A DNA stretch of 64,000 bases from positions 434,001 through 498,000 of the forward strand of contig NZ_JAZIFX010000001.1 in assembly GCF_036634175.1 (NCBI RefSeq), in the 5' to 3' direction. Positions 44,901 to 54,005 of the stretch are shown piece by piece; the first letter of the stretch is position 1, and every line of letters begins with the position of its first letter. Source of the stretch: Streptomyces sp. P9-A2 (GTDB lineage: Bacteria; Actinomycetota; Actinomycetes; Streptomycetales; Streptomycetaceae). The notes under the pieces were generated by a model. The model was not told the origin of the DNA and did not search any database. It worked only from the letters and a program-made list of their open reading frames with translations. A program made the position numbers and the translations under genes.

Positions 44901-45284
44901 ATGACCAGCAGCAAGTCCGCCGGATCCGACCCGGCTCCCCGGCCGAAGCGCCGCACTTTCAGCCCGGAGTACAAGCTGCGGATCGTGGCCGAGTACGACG
45001 CCGCCCCGCAGAACGAGAAGGGCGCGGTCCTGCGCCGCGAGCGGCTGTACCACTCGCATGTGAAGGAGTGGCGGGCCGCGCGGGATGCCGGGGCTCTGGA
45101 GAAGCTGGTCGACCAGCGTACCGGCCCGGCGAGGCCGAAGAAGTCTGCCGCCGAGGCGGAGAACGAGAAACTGCGCCGCCAGGTGGAGCGTCTGGAGAAG
45201 GAACTGGCGCGGAACAAGGCCGCGCTGGAGGTTATGGGAAAAGCTTCCGCGCTCTTGGAAATGATCTCCGAGGGCGCGGACTGA
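44901..45284 (+). CDS. IS3-family transposase OrfA, copy 1
   Basis: 127 residues. KRRTFSPEYKLRIVAEYDAA is the HTH that binds the ends, with a leucine-zipper-like region KSAAEAENEKLRRQVERLEKELARNKAALEVMGKASALLEMI. The heptamer GGGAAAA at 45236-45242, read G_GGA_AAA in the orfA frame, is a canonical -1 slippery site leading to orfB. The fused OrfAB would be the active transposase. Confidence 0.92.
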   Translation: MTSSKSAGSDPAPRPKRRTFSPEYKLRIVAEYDAAPQNEKGAVLRRERLYHSHVKEWRAARDAGALEKLVDQRTGPARPKKSAAEAENEKLRRQVERLEKELARNKAALEVMGKASALLEMISEGAD

Positions 45285-45301
45285 ACGCTGCCGTCACCCC
45301 G

Positions 45302-46309
45302 GTGGCCGATGACGCGTTCACCGGCGTCGAGGGCGTGCTGGGTGTGACTGCGGCGTGCCGGCTGACCGGCCGCTCGCGGGCCACCCACTACCGCCGGCTG
45401 CGTCCGGCGCCACCACGCCGGCCCCGCAAGCCGCAGGTCCAGCCCTCGGCCCTGACGGCCGAAGAACGGTCTGCGGTACTGGAGTTGATGAACAGCGACG
45501 AGTACGCCGAACTGGCGCCCGCGCAGATCTGGGCCCGCGAGCTGGATGCCGGGCGCTACCACTGCTCGGTCTCCACGATGTACCGGATCCTGCGCGAGAA
45601 GGGCCAGTCCGGCGAGCGCCGAAGACAGGCCACCCACCCCGCCCAGGCGGTGCCCGAGCTGGTGGCCACCGCCCCGTCGCAGGTGTTCACCTGGGACATC
45701 ACCAAGGCGGCCGGACCGGCAAAGGGCATCTGGTATCACGCCTACGTCATCATCGACATCTTCAGCCGCTACATCGTCGGCCACACCGTCGAGGCCGCTG
45801 AATCGGCCGAACGGGCCGAGGAGTTGATCCGCGAGACCATCGTCCGCAACGGGATCGTGCCCGAGACCGTGCACGCCGACCGCGGCACCTCGATGACGAG
45901 CAAGAAGGTCTCCCAGCTGCTGATCGACCTCGGGGTGACAAGGTCGCACTCGCGGCCGAAGGTCTCCAACGACAACCCCTACAGCGAGGCCCAGTTCAAG
46001 ACCACGAAGTACATGTCGGACTATCCCGAACGGTTCGACTCGCTGGCCCACGCCCGCGAATGGTTCGACGCCTTCATCGCGTACTACAACCACGAGCACC
46101 GGCACTCGGGCATCGGCTGGCACACACCCGCCTCCGTCCACTTCGGGACCGCCGAGGAGGTCCGCGACCAGCGCGCGGTCACCCTCGCCGAGGCATACGC
46201 CCGCCACCCCGAACGCTTCGGCCGCCGCCCCCGACCACCCGAGATACCCCAGACGGCCTGGATCAACGACCCGTCCAAGCGCCGCGAACCCGCACCACAA
46301 ACCTCATAG
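45302..46309 (+). CDS. IS3-family transposase OrfB (DDE integrase), copy 1
   Basis: About 335 residues; the frame is open further upstream and is -1 relative to orfA, so translation probably comes by frameshift rather than from the GTG at 45302. HTH_21-like start (TGVEGVLGVTAACRLTGRSRATHYRR), then the rve core: FTWDITKAAGPAKGIWYHAYVIIDIFSRYIVG (Asp), VHADRGTSMTSK (Asp) and NDNPYSEAQFKTTKYM (Glu). Looks intact. Confidence 0.92.
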   Translation: MADDAFTGVEGVLGVTAACRLTGRSRATHYRRLRPAPPRRPRKPQVQPSALTAEERSAVLELMNSDEYAELAPAQIWARELDAGRYHCSVSTMYRILREKGQSGERRRQATHPAQAVPELVATAPSQVFTWDITKAAGPAKGIWYHAYVIIDIFSRYIVGHTVEAAESAERAEELIRETIVRNGIVPETVHADRGTSMTSKKVSQLLIDLGVTRSHSRPKVSNDNPYSEAQFKTTKYMSDYPERFDSLAHAREWFDAFIAYYNHEHRHSGIGWHTPASVHFGTAEEVRDQRAVTLAEAYARHPERFGRRPRPPEIPQTAWINDPSKRREPAPQTS

Positions 46310-46343
46310 CATCACGACCGTCTCACTGGACTTGAAATCTTCC

Positions 46344-46661
46344 GACGGCAGCGGCTTCGCCACTGCGGGCCACCTGGCCGCCTACGCCGGCCTGGCACCG
46401 GCTACCCGCCGTTCCGGCTCCTCCATACGTGGCGAGCGGCCGGCCCGGCGAGGCAACAAACAGCTCAAGCGAGCCTTCTACCTTGCCGCGTTCGCCTCGC
46501 TGTCCCAACCCGACTCACGCGCCTACTACGACAGGAAACGACGGGAGGGAAAACACCACGTCGCCGCGATCGTCTGCCTCGCCCGACGTCGCATCGACGT
46601 CCTCTTTGCCATGCTCCGGGACGGCACCTTCTACGAACCACCCAAGATCGCTACCACTTGA
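46344..46661 (+). pseudogene. IS110-family transposase, C-terminal part
   Basis: Resumes exactly at the duplicated GAC: DGSGFATAGHLAAYAGLAPATRRSGSSIRGERPARRGNKQLKRAFYLAAFASL and on to the stop at 46661. The Ser in RRSGSS is the catalytic serine region of IS110 enzymes. Removing the IS3 unit and one GAC restores an uninterrupted protein of about 400 residues, so the inactivation is recent. Confidence 0.9.
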
Positions 46662-46678
46662 CGAAAACCATAGGGGCA

Positions 46679-47023
46679 CTTTTTCGCCGCTCCGGCGGCG
46701 TGCTGGTGGGCCCGGCAGACAGTGGAGTCGACGTTGACGTCCCAGGTGATCAGGCCCTTCGCATCCGCCTCGGCCTGGAGCTGGGTGAGGATCCTTGCCC
46801 AGGTGCCGTCCCGCTGCCAGCGCCGGAACAGGTCATAGACCCGGTCCCAGGGCCCGTATCGTTCCGGCACATCCCGTCAGGGAGCACCGGTTCGGGTCCG
46901 CCACCGTATGCCGTCTATCAGCTGCCGCCGCGTCCACACCTGCGGCCGACCCGGCTTGATGCCCGTCGGCAGCAGAGGCTCGAGCCGGGCCCACTGGCCG
47001 TTCGTCAGATCCCCACGTCCCAC
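46679..47023 (-). pseudogene. IS5-family transposase, N-terminal half
   Basis: From a GTG at 47023: GRGDLTNGQWARLEPLLP, KPGRPQVWTRRQLIDGIRWRTRTGAP, then an in-frame TGA (46877-46879) where relatives have Trp. RDVPERYGPWDRVYDLFRRWQRDGTW and ITWDVNVDSTVCRAHQHAAGAAKK follow, with the first catalytic Asp in VDST. It ends at the IS110 insertion point. It is dead both from the stop codon and from the split. Confidence 0.85.
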
Positions 47024-47068
47024 AGGACACGATCATCAACGAACAAGATCCACTTTCACAACAGACCC

Positions 47069-47640
47069 TAGTGGCTGGCATGGTCGGTGCCGTCCAGCGT
47101 GAAGGAGCGCAGGGACTGGCCTAGATGTGGTTGAGCCAGGAACTGTTGGTCGGCGTGTAGGCGAACTCGACGTTGCCGGCCGCGGCCCAGTCGCTGACCC
47201 GGCTGTCCTTCCTCGTGGGCAGGTGCGGCGAGAGGTGTCGAGCAGGACCCGAAGGCTCTCGTGGCTGAGGTCGTCGACCACCCCCTCGGTGACCGGAAGG
47301 TCGGCCAGCTCGGCCAGGCTCCGGTCGAGAACGGCAGGCCCTGCTCGGCCGGCCTGGACTTGGCGATCTTCTTGATCTTCCGCCGCTCAGGCAGGGTGAG
47401 CACCTTGGGCCGACCCACCTTGCACTTCGGGGAGAGGAAGCCAAGCCTTCGATGTTGAGGTTGTGGATCACGTCCCGGACCCGGTCCGCGCTGGTGGACG
47501 TCACTCCGACGATCTTCGCCACGGGCATGCCCTGTCGGGCAGCAACACCATCTGGGCCCGCCGCCGGCTCACCACCGACCCGGTGCCCCGGCGGATGATC
47601 CGCAGCAGACGCTGCCTCTCGTCGTCATCGATCTCGCGGA
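47069..47640 (-). pseudogene. Degraded IS630-family transposase
   Basis: Pieces in several minus-strand frames: DDERQRLLRIIRRGTGSVVSRRRAQMVLL near 47560-47640, VAKIVGVTSTSADRVRDVIHNLNIEGL near 47460-47530, GRPKVLTLPERRKIKKIAKSRP near 47350-47420, and VEFAYTPTNSSWLNH near 47125. These are, in order, the N-terminal HTH, the second HTH and the YTPTNSSWLNHIE block before the catalytic Glu of IS630 (Tc1/mariner-like). The middle of the DDE domain is deleted and the frame is broken at least three times. Confidence 0.75.
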
Positions 47641-47830
47641 CGTGTACTCACTCAGCCAACCAGCACAGCCTGGCGAACACCGCGCCGTCCGGGCCAACAT
47701 CCGAACGGCGCGTCACATCACCAAGGGGCAGAGTATTGGCGCGGCGCGGTGTCCATGGGGTTGCATCTTCCGTAGCGGCATGTGGTCCGGTGGACCTACG
47801 TCTCGTTGCCTTGAGGAAAGGTCCCTGCTC

Positions 47831-48748
47831 ATGCATTCGTCGTTCATGCCACCCCGTCAGGTCAAGATCGGTGACGCGGCGGCCTTCGTCGGCAGCACGC
47901 CACGGGCGATTCGCCATTACCACGAGATCGGCCTCCTCCCCGAGCCTGAGCGGGGCGGCGATGACCGCCGCCGCTACGGGTACGAGGACATGATCCGCTT
48001 GTTGTGGATTCGCAAGATGGCCGACGCCGGGATCGCCCTGGACGACATCCGTGACGCCTTCACCACCGGCACGGTTTCCGCCGGTGCGGACAGCGGAGAA
48101 GGTATCGCGGGCATCCTGGAGCGGTTGGAGGAAACCCTCGCCGAGCAGGAGGCGGAAGCGCGGCGGCAACGGACCGCCGTGCAGCGGATGCGGGCCGAAG
48201 GCAGCCGGATGGGCCTGCTCTCCGACTTCGTCACCGCACGCCTCAAGAGCCTGCCCGAGGGCTCCCTGCGGCAGGCGGACCTGGACAGTCTGCTGGTCAC
48301 TGAGCGGATCTTCGGCCCGCTCGGCGCGGCCGTCCAGGCCACCCGCTTCGTCGTCCTGGCCACGCATCCCACTCTGCGGGAGGAAGCCGACCGCATCGAT
48401 GACGCCGAGGAGGCACTCGATGACAGTGTCGCCGTCGATGATCCACGGGTGGCTCAAGTTGCCGTCGAGCGGCACGCCTTCGAAAGCGCCCTGCAGGCCG
48501 TCATCGAGGAGTCCGGCTTGGGTGAGGACGACGATGCCCTCTTCGACGCCTGGGACACGTTGCACCCTGCCACCGCCGGTGACGGCGAGGGCGAGGGCGA
48601 GGCCGATCTCGGCTCGGGCAGGCGGGAGGCTGACTCCATGAGCGTGTTCGAAGCCACCGGCAAGATGCCCTACGACTTCTCCCCAGCCCGCCTGCGCTGT
48701 ATGGAACTGGCGGAAGAACTATCCGCCCAAGACCTACCCGCTACCTGA
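47831..48748 (+). CDS. MerR-family transcriptional regulator
   Basis: 305 residues from the ATG at 47831 (GAGGAAAGG upstream). The N-terminal QVKIGDAAAFVGSTPRAIRHYHEIGLLPEPERGGDDRRRYGYEDMIRLLWIRKMADAGIALDDI is a complete MerR winged HTH. A coiled coil (LERLEETLAEQEAEARRQRTAVQRM) and an about 180-residue helical C-terminal part follow. There are no Cys pattern typical of metal or redox MerR proteins. The effector is unknown. A strong hairpin lies 97 bp past the stop. Confidence 0.88.
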   Translation: MHSSFMPPRQVKIGDAAAFVGSTPRAIRHYHEIGLLPEPERGGDDRRRYGYEDMIRLLWIRKMADAGIALDDIRDAFTTGTVSAGADSGEGIAGILERLEETLAEQEAEARRQRTAVQRMRAEGSRMGLLSDFVTARLKSLPEGSLRQADLDSLLVTERIFGPLGAAVQATRFVVLATHPTLREEADRIDDAEEALDDSVAVDDPRVAQVAVERHAFESALQAVIEESGLGEDDDALFDAWDTLHPATAGDGEGEGEADLGSGRREADSMSVFEATGKMPYDFSPARLRCMELAEELSAQDLPAT

Positions 48749-48844
48749 AACACGGCCTGAGCGATGTGGCCTGGCCGTAGCGGACGAGCTTCCTCGGGTC
48801 GCCCGGTGGCGGGCCGGATGCAGGCTGGTCCGTGGTCCGTTCAG

Positions 48845-48892
48845 CCGTCGGTGTGCCCCCGACCTGTGCATGGGTCTGGGGCACACCGACGG
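48845..48892. terminator. Long hairpin between convergent genes
   Basis: CCGTCGGTGTGCCCC (48845-48859) pairs perfectly with GGGGCACACCGACGG (48878-48892), and GACC/GGTC extends the stem inside. It can terminate both the MerR gene and the minus-strand hydrolase gene. No other feature is supported in the 303-bp gap 48749-49051. Confidence 0.75.
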
Positions 48893-49051
48893 GTGCTCAC
48901 AGCACCTTCGGCTCCGCCGCATCGTCAGCAGCAGGCTCCCCGGTGACCCCCGCGGAGTCGAGCACATCCGCGGCGAAGTGGACACCGGGAGCGCTCGCCC
49001 CGTCGGGCGCCCGGACAGCGGCGGCAGCAGCGAGGAATAGCACCGTGCGGA

Positions 49052-51841
49052 CTACGGCGCGTCGCGGACCGTGCCCTCGAACGGCGGGCCCAGCGGCGCC
49101 TCCTCGTCGTCCGTCACCTGGAAGCGCACGTACTCGGCCCCTTCCTTCACCTGGTCGCGGATGGTCGGGACGGTCAGCTCTGTCGATTCTTCGCCCGCCT
49201 CGATCGCCGTCCACAGCGTCCCGTACGGGACCTGCGAGAGCGGGACCGCCGGGTTCGGGATCTCCTCCACGAGCTGGGACAGCCACTCCTGGTCGACGTC
49301 GGCCGTGGACAGCTCCGGGCGGCCGCCGGTGACGGGGACCAGCTGGGCCACGGCCCAAATCTCGATGTCCGCCTTCTCCGAGAGGGAGATCCGCCACGTC
49401 AGTGGCGTGCCCTCGGTGACATCGGCGTTCACCGGCTCGATGGTCACCTTCGGCATCGGATCGTCGTTCGCGGCGGTGACACCGCCGGCGTCCGCGCCGA
49501 CGACTGTGCCCTGGACGGCCTTGACCGCGATGTCGTGGGGCTTGTCCCAGCCGTAGCGCTTGTTGCCCTCGACCTTCACCTTGACCTTGATCCCGGCGGT
49601 GTCGGGGCCGACCTTGACCAGTCGGCCGGTCGACCTGCCGGTGTCCGGGTCGATGACGTACAGCCGGACCGCGCCCGCGTTCTTGCCGGTGATGCGGACG
49701 GGCACCTGGTACGTACGGAAGCCGGAGTCGCCCTCCTTGACCGTGAGGCGGCCGATGTCGACGCGGGTGAGCGGCGTGGTCTTCACCGCGGGCGTGCCCG
49801 GCTTCCACGACCAGGCGTCCATCAGCCATGCCTTGCCGGAGCGGGACTTGGGGGTCACTTCGAGGGAGGCGATCTTGCTGAGGTTCAGCTTGGCGCGGGT
49901 CGCGGCGGTGAGCGGGACGCGGAGCTCCTGCGCCCAGTACGAGGCGGTGCGGTCGGTTCCCGGCAGCCCGTCGATACGGACGCTGCCCAGCACGGCCCGC
50001 TTGCCCTTGGCGTCCCTGACGCTGACGTCGAAGCGGGTGCCGCTGGTGTTCGGGGGTACGGCGACGCGCAGCGCGAGGCTTCCCGCGCCCTTGACCGAGA
50101 CCGGTTTCTGCGGGGTGAGGCGGGCGGTCGTGCCCGGCTTCTTCCAGTCCAGGGCGACCGCGCGGCGCCCGTCCTCGTGCTCGGGGCGCCAGTGCGCGAA
50201 GTGCGGCGAGGAGCCGGGGTCCTTCTCGCCCATGCAGGCGGAGCGGCCGGAGGCGACGGCGTCGCACAGACGGGCGCCGCTGACCTTCAGCGGGCCCTGC
50301 GGGGCGTCGGGGAGGAAGCCTGCGCCACGGTTGCCGCCGACCGCGTGGGTCAGCACCCGGGCGGGGTCGGCGGAGGGAGCGCGGCGGCCGGTGCCGTCGA
50401 CGAGCTGGCGTACGCGGTCGTCACCGCCGACGAACAGCCGTGCGGCGGCGGCGATGTAGGTCGCGCCCGCCTTGTGCTGCTGGTTGGCGGAGAGCCGCCC
50501 GGCGGCGCCGGGCGAGCAGAGCGGGTCCGGCGACTCGGGCTCGTGCCAGAAGTCGTCGTAGGCCGGGGCCTCGGCCTGGCCCGGGGTCCACTCGCTGTTG
50601 AAGTAGTTGTGGTTGGCGCCGATCATGTAGACCGAGCTGTGCAGGGCCTTGCCCCGGCTGACACCCCGGGTGCCGTCCGTGAACACCTGGCCCTGGAGGT
50701 CGGAGACGTCACCGTCGCAGCCGGGCAGGATCGTGAGCGAGGGGACGTCGGGCACCGGGTTGTGGCCGAAGAGGGTGGGGCCGATGTGGACCGTGCCGCG
50801 GATGTTCCAACGGGCCCTGGACCGGTAGCCGTCCTGGGCGGCCGGCGGCTTGTACAGGCTGTCCATCACCGCGCGGTTGACGCCCTCGCCGCCGCGCGAG
50901 TGCCCGACGAGGAGCACCCGGGACAGGTCGGTCTTCGGGCCCTTGCGCACCGCCGCGGGCGCGGAGGCGGGGTTGGCGGCCCAGTCGGCCCAGCGGCCGA
51001 GGTGATTGCGGATCAGAGAGGAGCGGGCCTGCGCGCCGCCGTCCTCGGCGTTCCAGTCCTGGCCGTTGATGCCGTTGGCGGAGATCGAGACGGTCATGTA
51101 CCCCTGGGAGGCAAGGAGCTTCTGGTCGCGCAGATAGCCCCGGTGGCTGGGGATCGGCTTGCTGCCCTTGGTGCAGGGCCAGTTGCCGGAGGTCTCCTCG
51201 TCCTTGCCGGGCACGTAGCAGGTGGAGTGGCGACCGTGCAGGAAGAGCGCGATCGGACGCTTGCCGGGGGCGTTCTTCGGGGCGACGACGACCCCGCGCA
51301 TCTCGACCGGCTCGGGGAGGCCCGGGAGCTTGACGGAGGCGAGGCTGTACTCACCGGTGGTGGTGCCGTACGTGCCGGCCTTGCCCGGGTCGACGGTCCC
51401 CGCCGGGAGCTTGGGCGGGAGCTTCGGGGCCGGCGGCGTCACCTTGCGGCTCGCGCCCGCGCCCGGGGCTTCATCGAGCCTGCGCCCGGCCGCCTGGACC
51501 TGGAGGTCGTCCAGGTCTGCGGTGCGGACCTCGTCGAGGGGGATACGGAAGGCCCGGCCGTCGTCCTGCGGCTCGGGTACGCCCACGAGCGCACCGTTGG
51601 CGCGGAATTCCACGCGGGAGTCGCCCATGGGGACCGGCTCGGGGGCGCGCCACTCCAGGTGGTTCCGCCCGTCCTCACCGGCGATGCGCCAGCCGGGCGG
51701 CAGCGTCTCCCCGGCGTCGGGTGTCACTGCTCCGCTGGGCTTGTCCGGCGGAGCCGGGGCGGCGTACGCCCCCGTCGGCGCCACCCCTGCCACTGTCAGC
51801 ACCGCTAGCGCGGTAACCCATGCCTTCCGGGCACGTATCAA
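49052..51841 (-). CDS. Large secreted alpha/beta-hydrolase-like protein with C-terminal Calx-beta-like region
   Basis: 929 residues if translation starts at the TTG at 51841, which follows GAGGAGAG and puts a Sec signal (VTALAVLTVAGVAPTGAYA) at the N-terminus; an ATG at 51916 is the alternative. The hydrolase part contains ALFLHGRHSTCY (oxyanion loop), VLLVGHSRGGEGVNRAV (nucleophile elbow G-x-S-x-G) and MIGANHNYFNSEW (probable His). The later region, with RVDIGRLTVKEGDSGFRTYQVPVRITG and VTEGTPLTWRISLSEKADIE, resembles Calx-beta repeats. It is probably an exported esterase or peptidase-like enzyme; substrate unknown. Confidence 0.8.
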   Translation of the reverse strand: MIRARKAWVTALAVLTVAGVAPTGAYAAPAPPDKPSGAVTPDAGETLPPGWRIAGEDGRNHLEWRAPEPVPMGDSRVEFRANGALVGVPEPQDDGRAFRIPLDEVRTADLDDLQVQAAGRRLDEAPGAGASRKVTPPAPKLPPKLPAGTVDPGKAGTYGTTTGEYSLASVKLPGLPEPVEMRGVVVAPKNAPGKRPIALFLHGRHSTCYVPGKDEETSGNWPCTKGSKPIPSHRGYLRDQKLLASQGYMTVSISANGINGQDWNAEDGGAQARSSLIRNHLGRWADWAANPASAPAAVRKGPKTDLSRVLLVGHSRGGEGVNRAVMDSLYKPPAAQDGYRSRARWNIRGTVHIGPTLFGHNPVPDVPSLTILPGCDGDVSDLQGQVFTDGTRGVSRGKALHSSVYMIGANHNYFNSEWTPGQAEAPAYDDFWHEPESPDPLCSPGAAGRLSANQQHKAGATYIAAAARLFVGGDDRVRQLVDGTGRRAPSADPARVLTHAVGGNRGAGFLPDAPQGPLKVSGARLCDAVASGRSACMGEKDPGSSPHFAHWRPEHEDGRRAVALDWKKPGTTARLTPQKPVSVKGAGSLALRVAVPPNTSGTRFDVSVRDAKGKRAVLGSVRIDGLPGTDRTASYWAQELRVPLTAATRAKLNLSKIASLEVTPKSRSGKAWLMDAWSWKPGTPAVKTTPLTRVDIGRLTVKEGDSGFRTYQVPVRITGKNAGAVRLYVIDPDTGRSTGRLVKVGPDTAGIKVKVKVEGNKRYGWDKPHDIAVKAVQGTVVGADAGGVTAANDDPMPKVTIEPVNADVTEGTPLTWRISLSEKADIEIWAVAQLVPVTGGRPELSTADVDQEWLSQLVEEIPNPAVPLSQVPYGTLWTAIEAGEESTELTVPTIRDQVKEGAEYVRFQVTDDEEAPLGPPFEGTVRDAP

Positions 51842-52042
51842 GGCTCTCTCCTCAACCCTGGTCAAGCGCAGGTCCGTTCCGGTGGTCTGTGCCGGATCGA
51901 ACGCCCTCTCGGACATCGAGACGGGGAGCCGAACCCGTGGGTTGCCTCTGCGGGTGGAGTGAGCGATCGGCGAGGGCTGTACCGCAGGCGGTCGGTAGGG
52001 TCGCGCAACGGAAAGATGTGATCCACTACGGCCATTCCGGCC

Positions 52043-53889
52043 GCCCTAGCTTGACTCTGTCGGGGATCTTGGAAAGCGCGAGGTCAACTGCCCAGCTTTC
52101 GCCAGGACCTCAACCGGGGAATCCCCTGTCGGTCCAGGAAGGCCTGGAAGGCGGTCGGCGGTCTCGGTGAAGAGGCTTCCTCGGTCACCGGCTGACCGCT
52201 GAGGCGTTTGATGTTCACGGCGATGGCCGTGAGTACGTGTTGCAGATGGGTTTTCGGCTGTCCTCGGTAGCGGCAGCGGCGCATGCCGTGTCCGTGAGCG
52301 AACTCGTTGATGGTTCCCTCGACTCCGGAGCGGACCGCGTAGCGGGCCTTCCATTCGGGTGTCTGCTGCTCGGCGCGGACGCGGAGTTGCAGGTCGCGGA
52401 GCTCTCGTGGGGGAAATCCCACAGTCCGGGCGCTGTCGACGGTGGTAGTGCAGTGGGTGCGGGCCGGGCAGGGGCGGCACTGCCCTTTGGTGAACCGGGC
52501 CACGATCAGCGGGGCGGCGGTGGGTGAAGACGTCGGGTAGGGGCCGTGCCAGCCCGCGCTGACCTGGCCCTGGGGGCAGGTGACCTGCCGACGGTCGAAG
52601 TCGATGTGGAAGTCGTCCCGGTCGAAGCCTTCGTTCTGGCGGTGCTGGCGGGTGGGGTTGCCCGGCAGCGGCCCGCTGACGGTGACCCGGTGTTCGCGCT
52701 CGGCCCGGTCCAGATGGACCAGGGAGGTGTAGCCACCGTCGACCAGGTGCTCGGCGGGCAGCAGCCCGCGACGCGCCAAACGGTTGTGGATGCCGGGCAG
52801 GGCCTGGGCGTCGTTCGTGGCAGCCGAGGTCGTGGCCACGTCTGTGATCACGTTGACGCCGCCGGAGGCACACGTCTCGGTGACATGCGCGGCGAACCCC
52901 TTCCAGCTGATGATGTGCCCGTGCCGGACGTAGCGCGCCGTGGTGTCGTAAGGGGAGACGATCGCCGAGGAGGAGAGCGGCAGGCCGGCGTCGTCGGCGG
53001 TGCGCCGGCGCAGGCGGCCTGCCGCGTCACGGTAGTAGTTCTGCACGACGATCTGCCGCAGCGCCTCGGCCTGCGGGCCGGGCCGGTAGCCCGATCCCTG
53101 CCGGTGGAAGTGTTCCAGCAGTCGGCAGGCGTCGTCGCCGGCGGCGAGGATCCTGGTCTTGGGCCGGGTGGGGTTCTTGCCCAGGCGGACCGGACGGCCG
53201 TAGCGGCGCCCCCACTCCTCGTCGACCAGGCCGACCAGAAGGTACGGGGCGGTGCCGGCGACCTCTTCCAGCGCGGCGCGTACGGCCTCGGTGACCAGTT
53301 CCAGCCGGGTCAGGTCGCGCACCGCGGCCAGGACGTGGGTGGAATCGGTGCGCTGCGTGGTCCGCTCGCGCACCAGCCCGGCCTCTTTGAGGCGGGCCAG
53401 CGCGAGATCGAGGAGGCGGTCGGCGCGATCGCACTCGGCCATCCGGTCACGGAAGTCGGCCAGGACGCTGTGATGAAAGCCGGGATCGTCCAGCTCCATG
53501 GCCAGCGCGTACTTGAAGTCGATGCGGCAGCGGACCGCCTCGGCGGCCTGCCGGTCCGACAGGCCGAGCAGGAACTGCAGTACACAGACGGTGGCCAGTT
53601 GGGCGGGCGAGATGCCGGGGCGCCCGTCCCGCGGATACCAGTCAGCGAAGTCCTCGTCGCACCATAAGCCGTCGAGGCGGTCTCTCACCCACATCGCCGT
53701 CGTACCGCCTGGGTTACTCGCCCGCGCGACCTGCGCAGTCAGAGACGGGACCTGCTCACTGGAACGGGGGTGGAGGGACAACGAGCACCTCGACGACTGC
53801 ATCGGTCATTGGAACGACCCCGAGCATGCCTGCTGATCATGCTGCCCCACCGGGAGACTCCAAGATCCCCGACAGAGTCAAGTTAGGGC
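52043..53889 (-). mobile_element. IS1182-family element, complete
   Basis: A perfect 24-bp inverted repeat (52050-52073 with 53859-53882) extends outward to 31 bp with one mismatch (52043-52073 and 53859-53889), enclosing one transposase gene. The outer arms end CCCTAG/TTAGGG, which may include the target. It appears complete and potentially active, and sits upstream of the secreted hydrolase gene. Confidence 0.88.
52084..53802 (-). CDS. IS1182-family transposase
   Basis: 572 residues, full length. [38 protein letters not shown] begins the family domain. [21 protein letters not shown] carries the first Asp, [12 protein letters not shown] the second, and [44 protein letters not shown] the catalytic Glu. 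C-x2-C-type residues in [12 protein letters not shown] may bind zinc. No frame damage. Confidence 0.93.
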   Translation of the reverse strand: MQSSRCSLSLHPRSSEQVPSLTAQVARASNPGGTTAMWVRDRLDGLWCDEDFADWYPRDGRPGISPAQLATVCVLQFLLGLSDRQAAEAVRCRIDFKYALAMELDDPGFHHSVLADFRDRMAECDRADRLLDLALARLKEAGLVRERTTQRTDSTHVLAAVRDLTRLELVTEAVRAALEEVAGTAPYLLVGLVDEEWGRRYGRPVRLGKNPTRPKTRILAAGDDACRLLEHFHRQGSGYRPGPQAEALRQIVVQNYYRDAAGRLRRRTADDAGLPLSSSAIVSPYDTTARYVRHGHIISWKGFAAHVTETCASGGVNVITDVATTSAATNDAQALPGIHNRLARRGLLPAEHLVDGGYTSLVHLDRAEREHRVTVSGPLPGNPTRQHRQNEGFDRDDFHIDFDRRQVTCPQGQVSAGWHGPYPTSSPTAAPLIVARFTKGQCRPCPARTHCTTTVDSARTVGFPPRELRDLQLRVRAEQQTPEWKARYAVRSGVEGTINEFAHGHGMRRCRYRGQPKTHLQHVLTAIAVNIKRLSGQPVTEEASSPRPPTAFQAFLDRQGIPRLRSWRKLGS

Positions 53890-54005
53890 ACATCAAACCG
53901 CTCCGGCCGGAGAATTCCTACCTGGCCTGCCCGACACACGACCGACCCGGGGCTCAGGCTTCCACCCAGTCCGTCGAACCTACTCACCAACGACGGTGAC
54001 TCAGG

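Larger units (their letters stand above)
44821..46343 (+). mobile_element. IS3-family element, copy 1 (inside IS110)
   Basis: 1,523 bp, flanked by GAC on both sides (44818-44820 and 46344-46346). An inverted copy of the same length is at 56390-57912; both share the same outer sequence, so these limits define the mobile unit. Inside it, TGAGACG and CGTCTCA lie about 20 bp from each end. Contains orfA and orfB with a slippery site between. Confidence 0.85.
43691..46678 (+). mobile_element. IS110-family element interrupted by an IS3-family element
   Basis: Bounded by the exact breakpoints in the IS5 transposase: left CCGTTACCG at 43691, right AGGGGCA ending at 46678. Without the IS3 insert and its target duplication it is about 1.46 kb, the usual IS110 size. 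It has a 242-bp non-coding left end, a transposase gene and only 17 bp after it, which is the layout of IS110-group elements with bridge RNA in the left end. There are no terminal inverted repeats and no clear target duplication, as expected. Confidence 0.85.
43217..47068 (-). mobile_element. IS5-family element, split by an IS110-family insertion
   Basis: The two halves of one IS5-type transposase lie on the minus strand at 46679-47023 (N-terminal) and 43223-43690 (C-terminal), separated by the IS110 element. Joining them across 43690/46679 restores an in-frame ...AAKK-GELTG... sequence. TAG occurs at both outer edges (43212-43214 and 47069-47071) and may be the target duplication. Element ends are placed approximately; the terminal repeats are weak. 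Confidence 0.65.

Noticed and set aside
44845..46327. TGAGACG/CGTCTCA as the true ends of the IS3 element
   Set aside because: Both copies share about 20 bp more on each side, and copy 1 is flanked by a GAC duplication only with the wider limits.
48897..49060. Minus-strand frame with a signal-like stretch (VLFLAAAAAV) after the hydrolase stop
   Set aside because: Short, no ribosome site of its own and continuous with a shadow frame; cannot be told from chance.
49535..51808. 757-codon plus-strand frame over the secreted hydrolase
   Set aside because: Antisense shadow; the minus-strand frame has signal peptide, nucleophile elbow and Calx-beta-like motifs.
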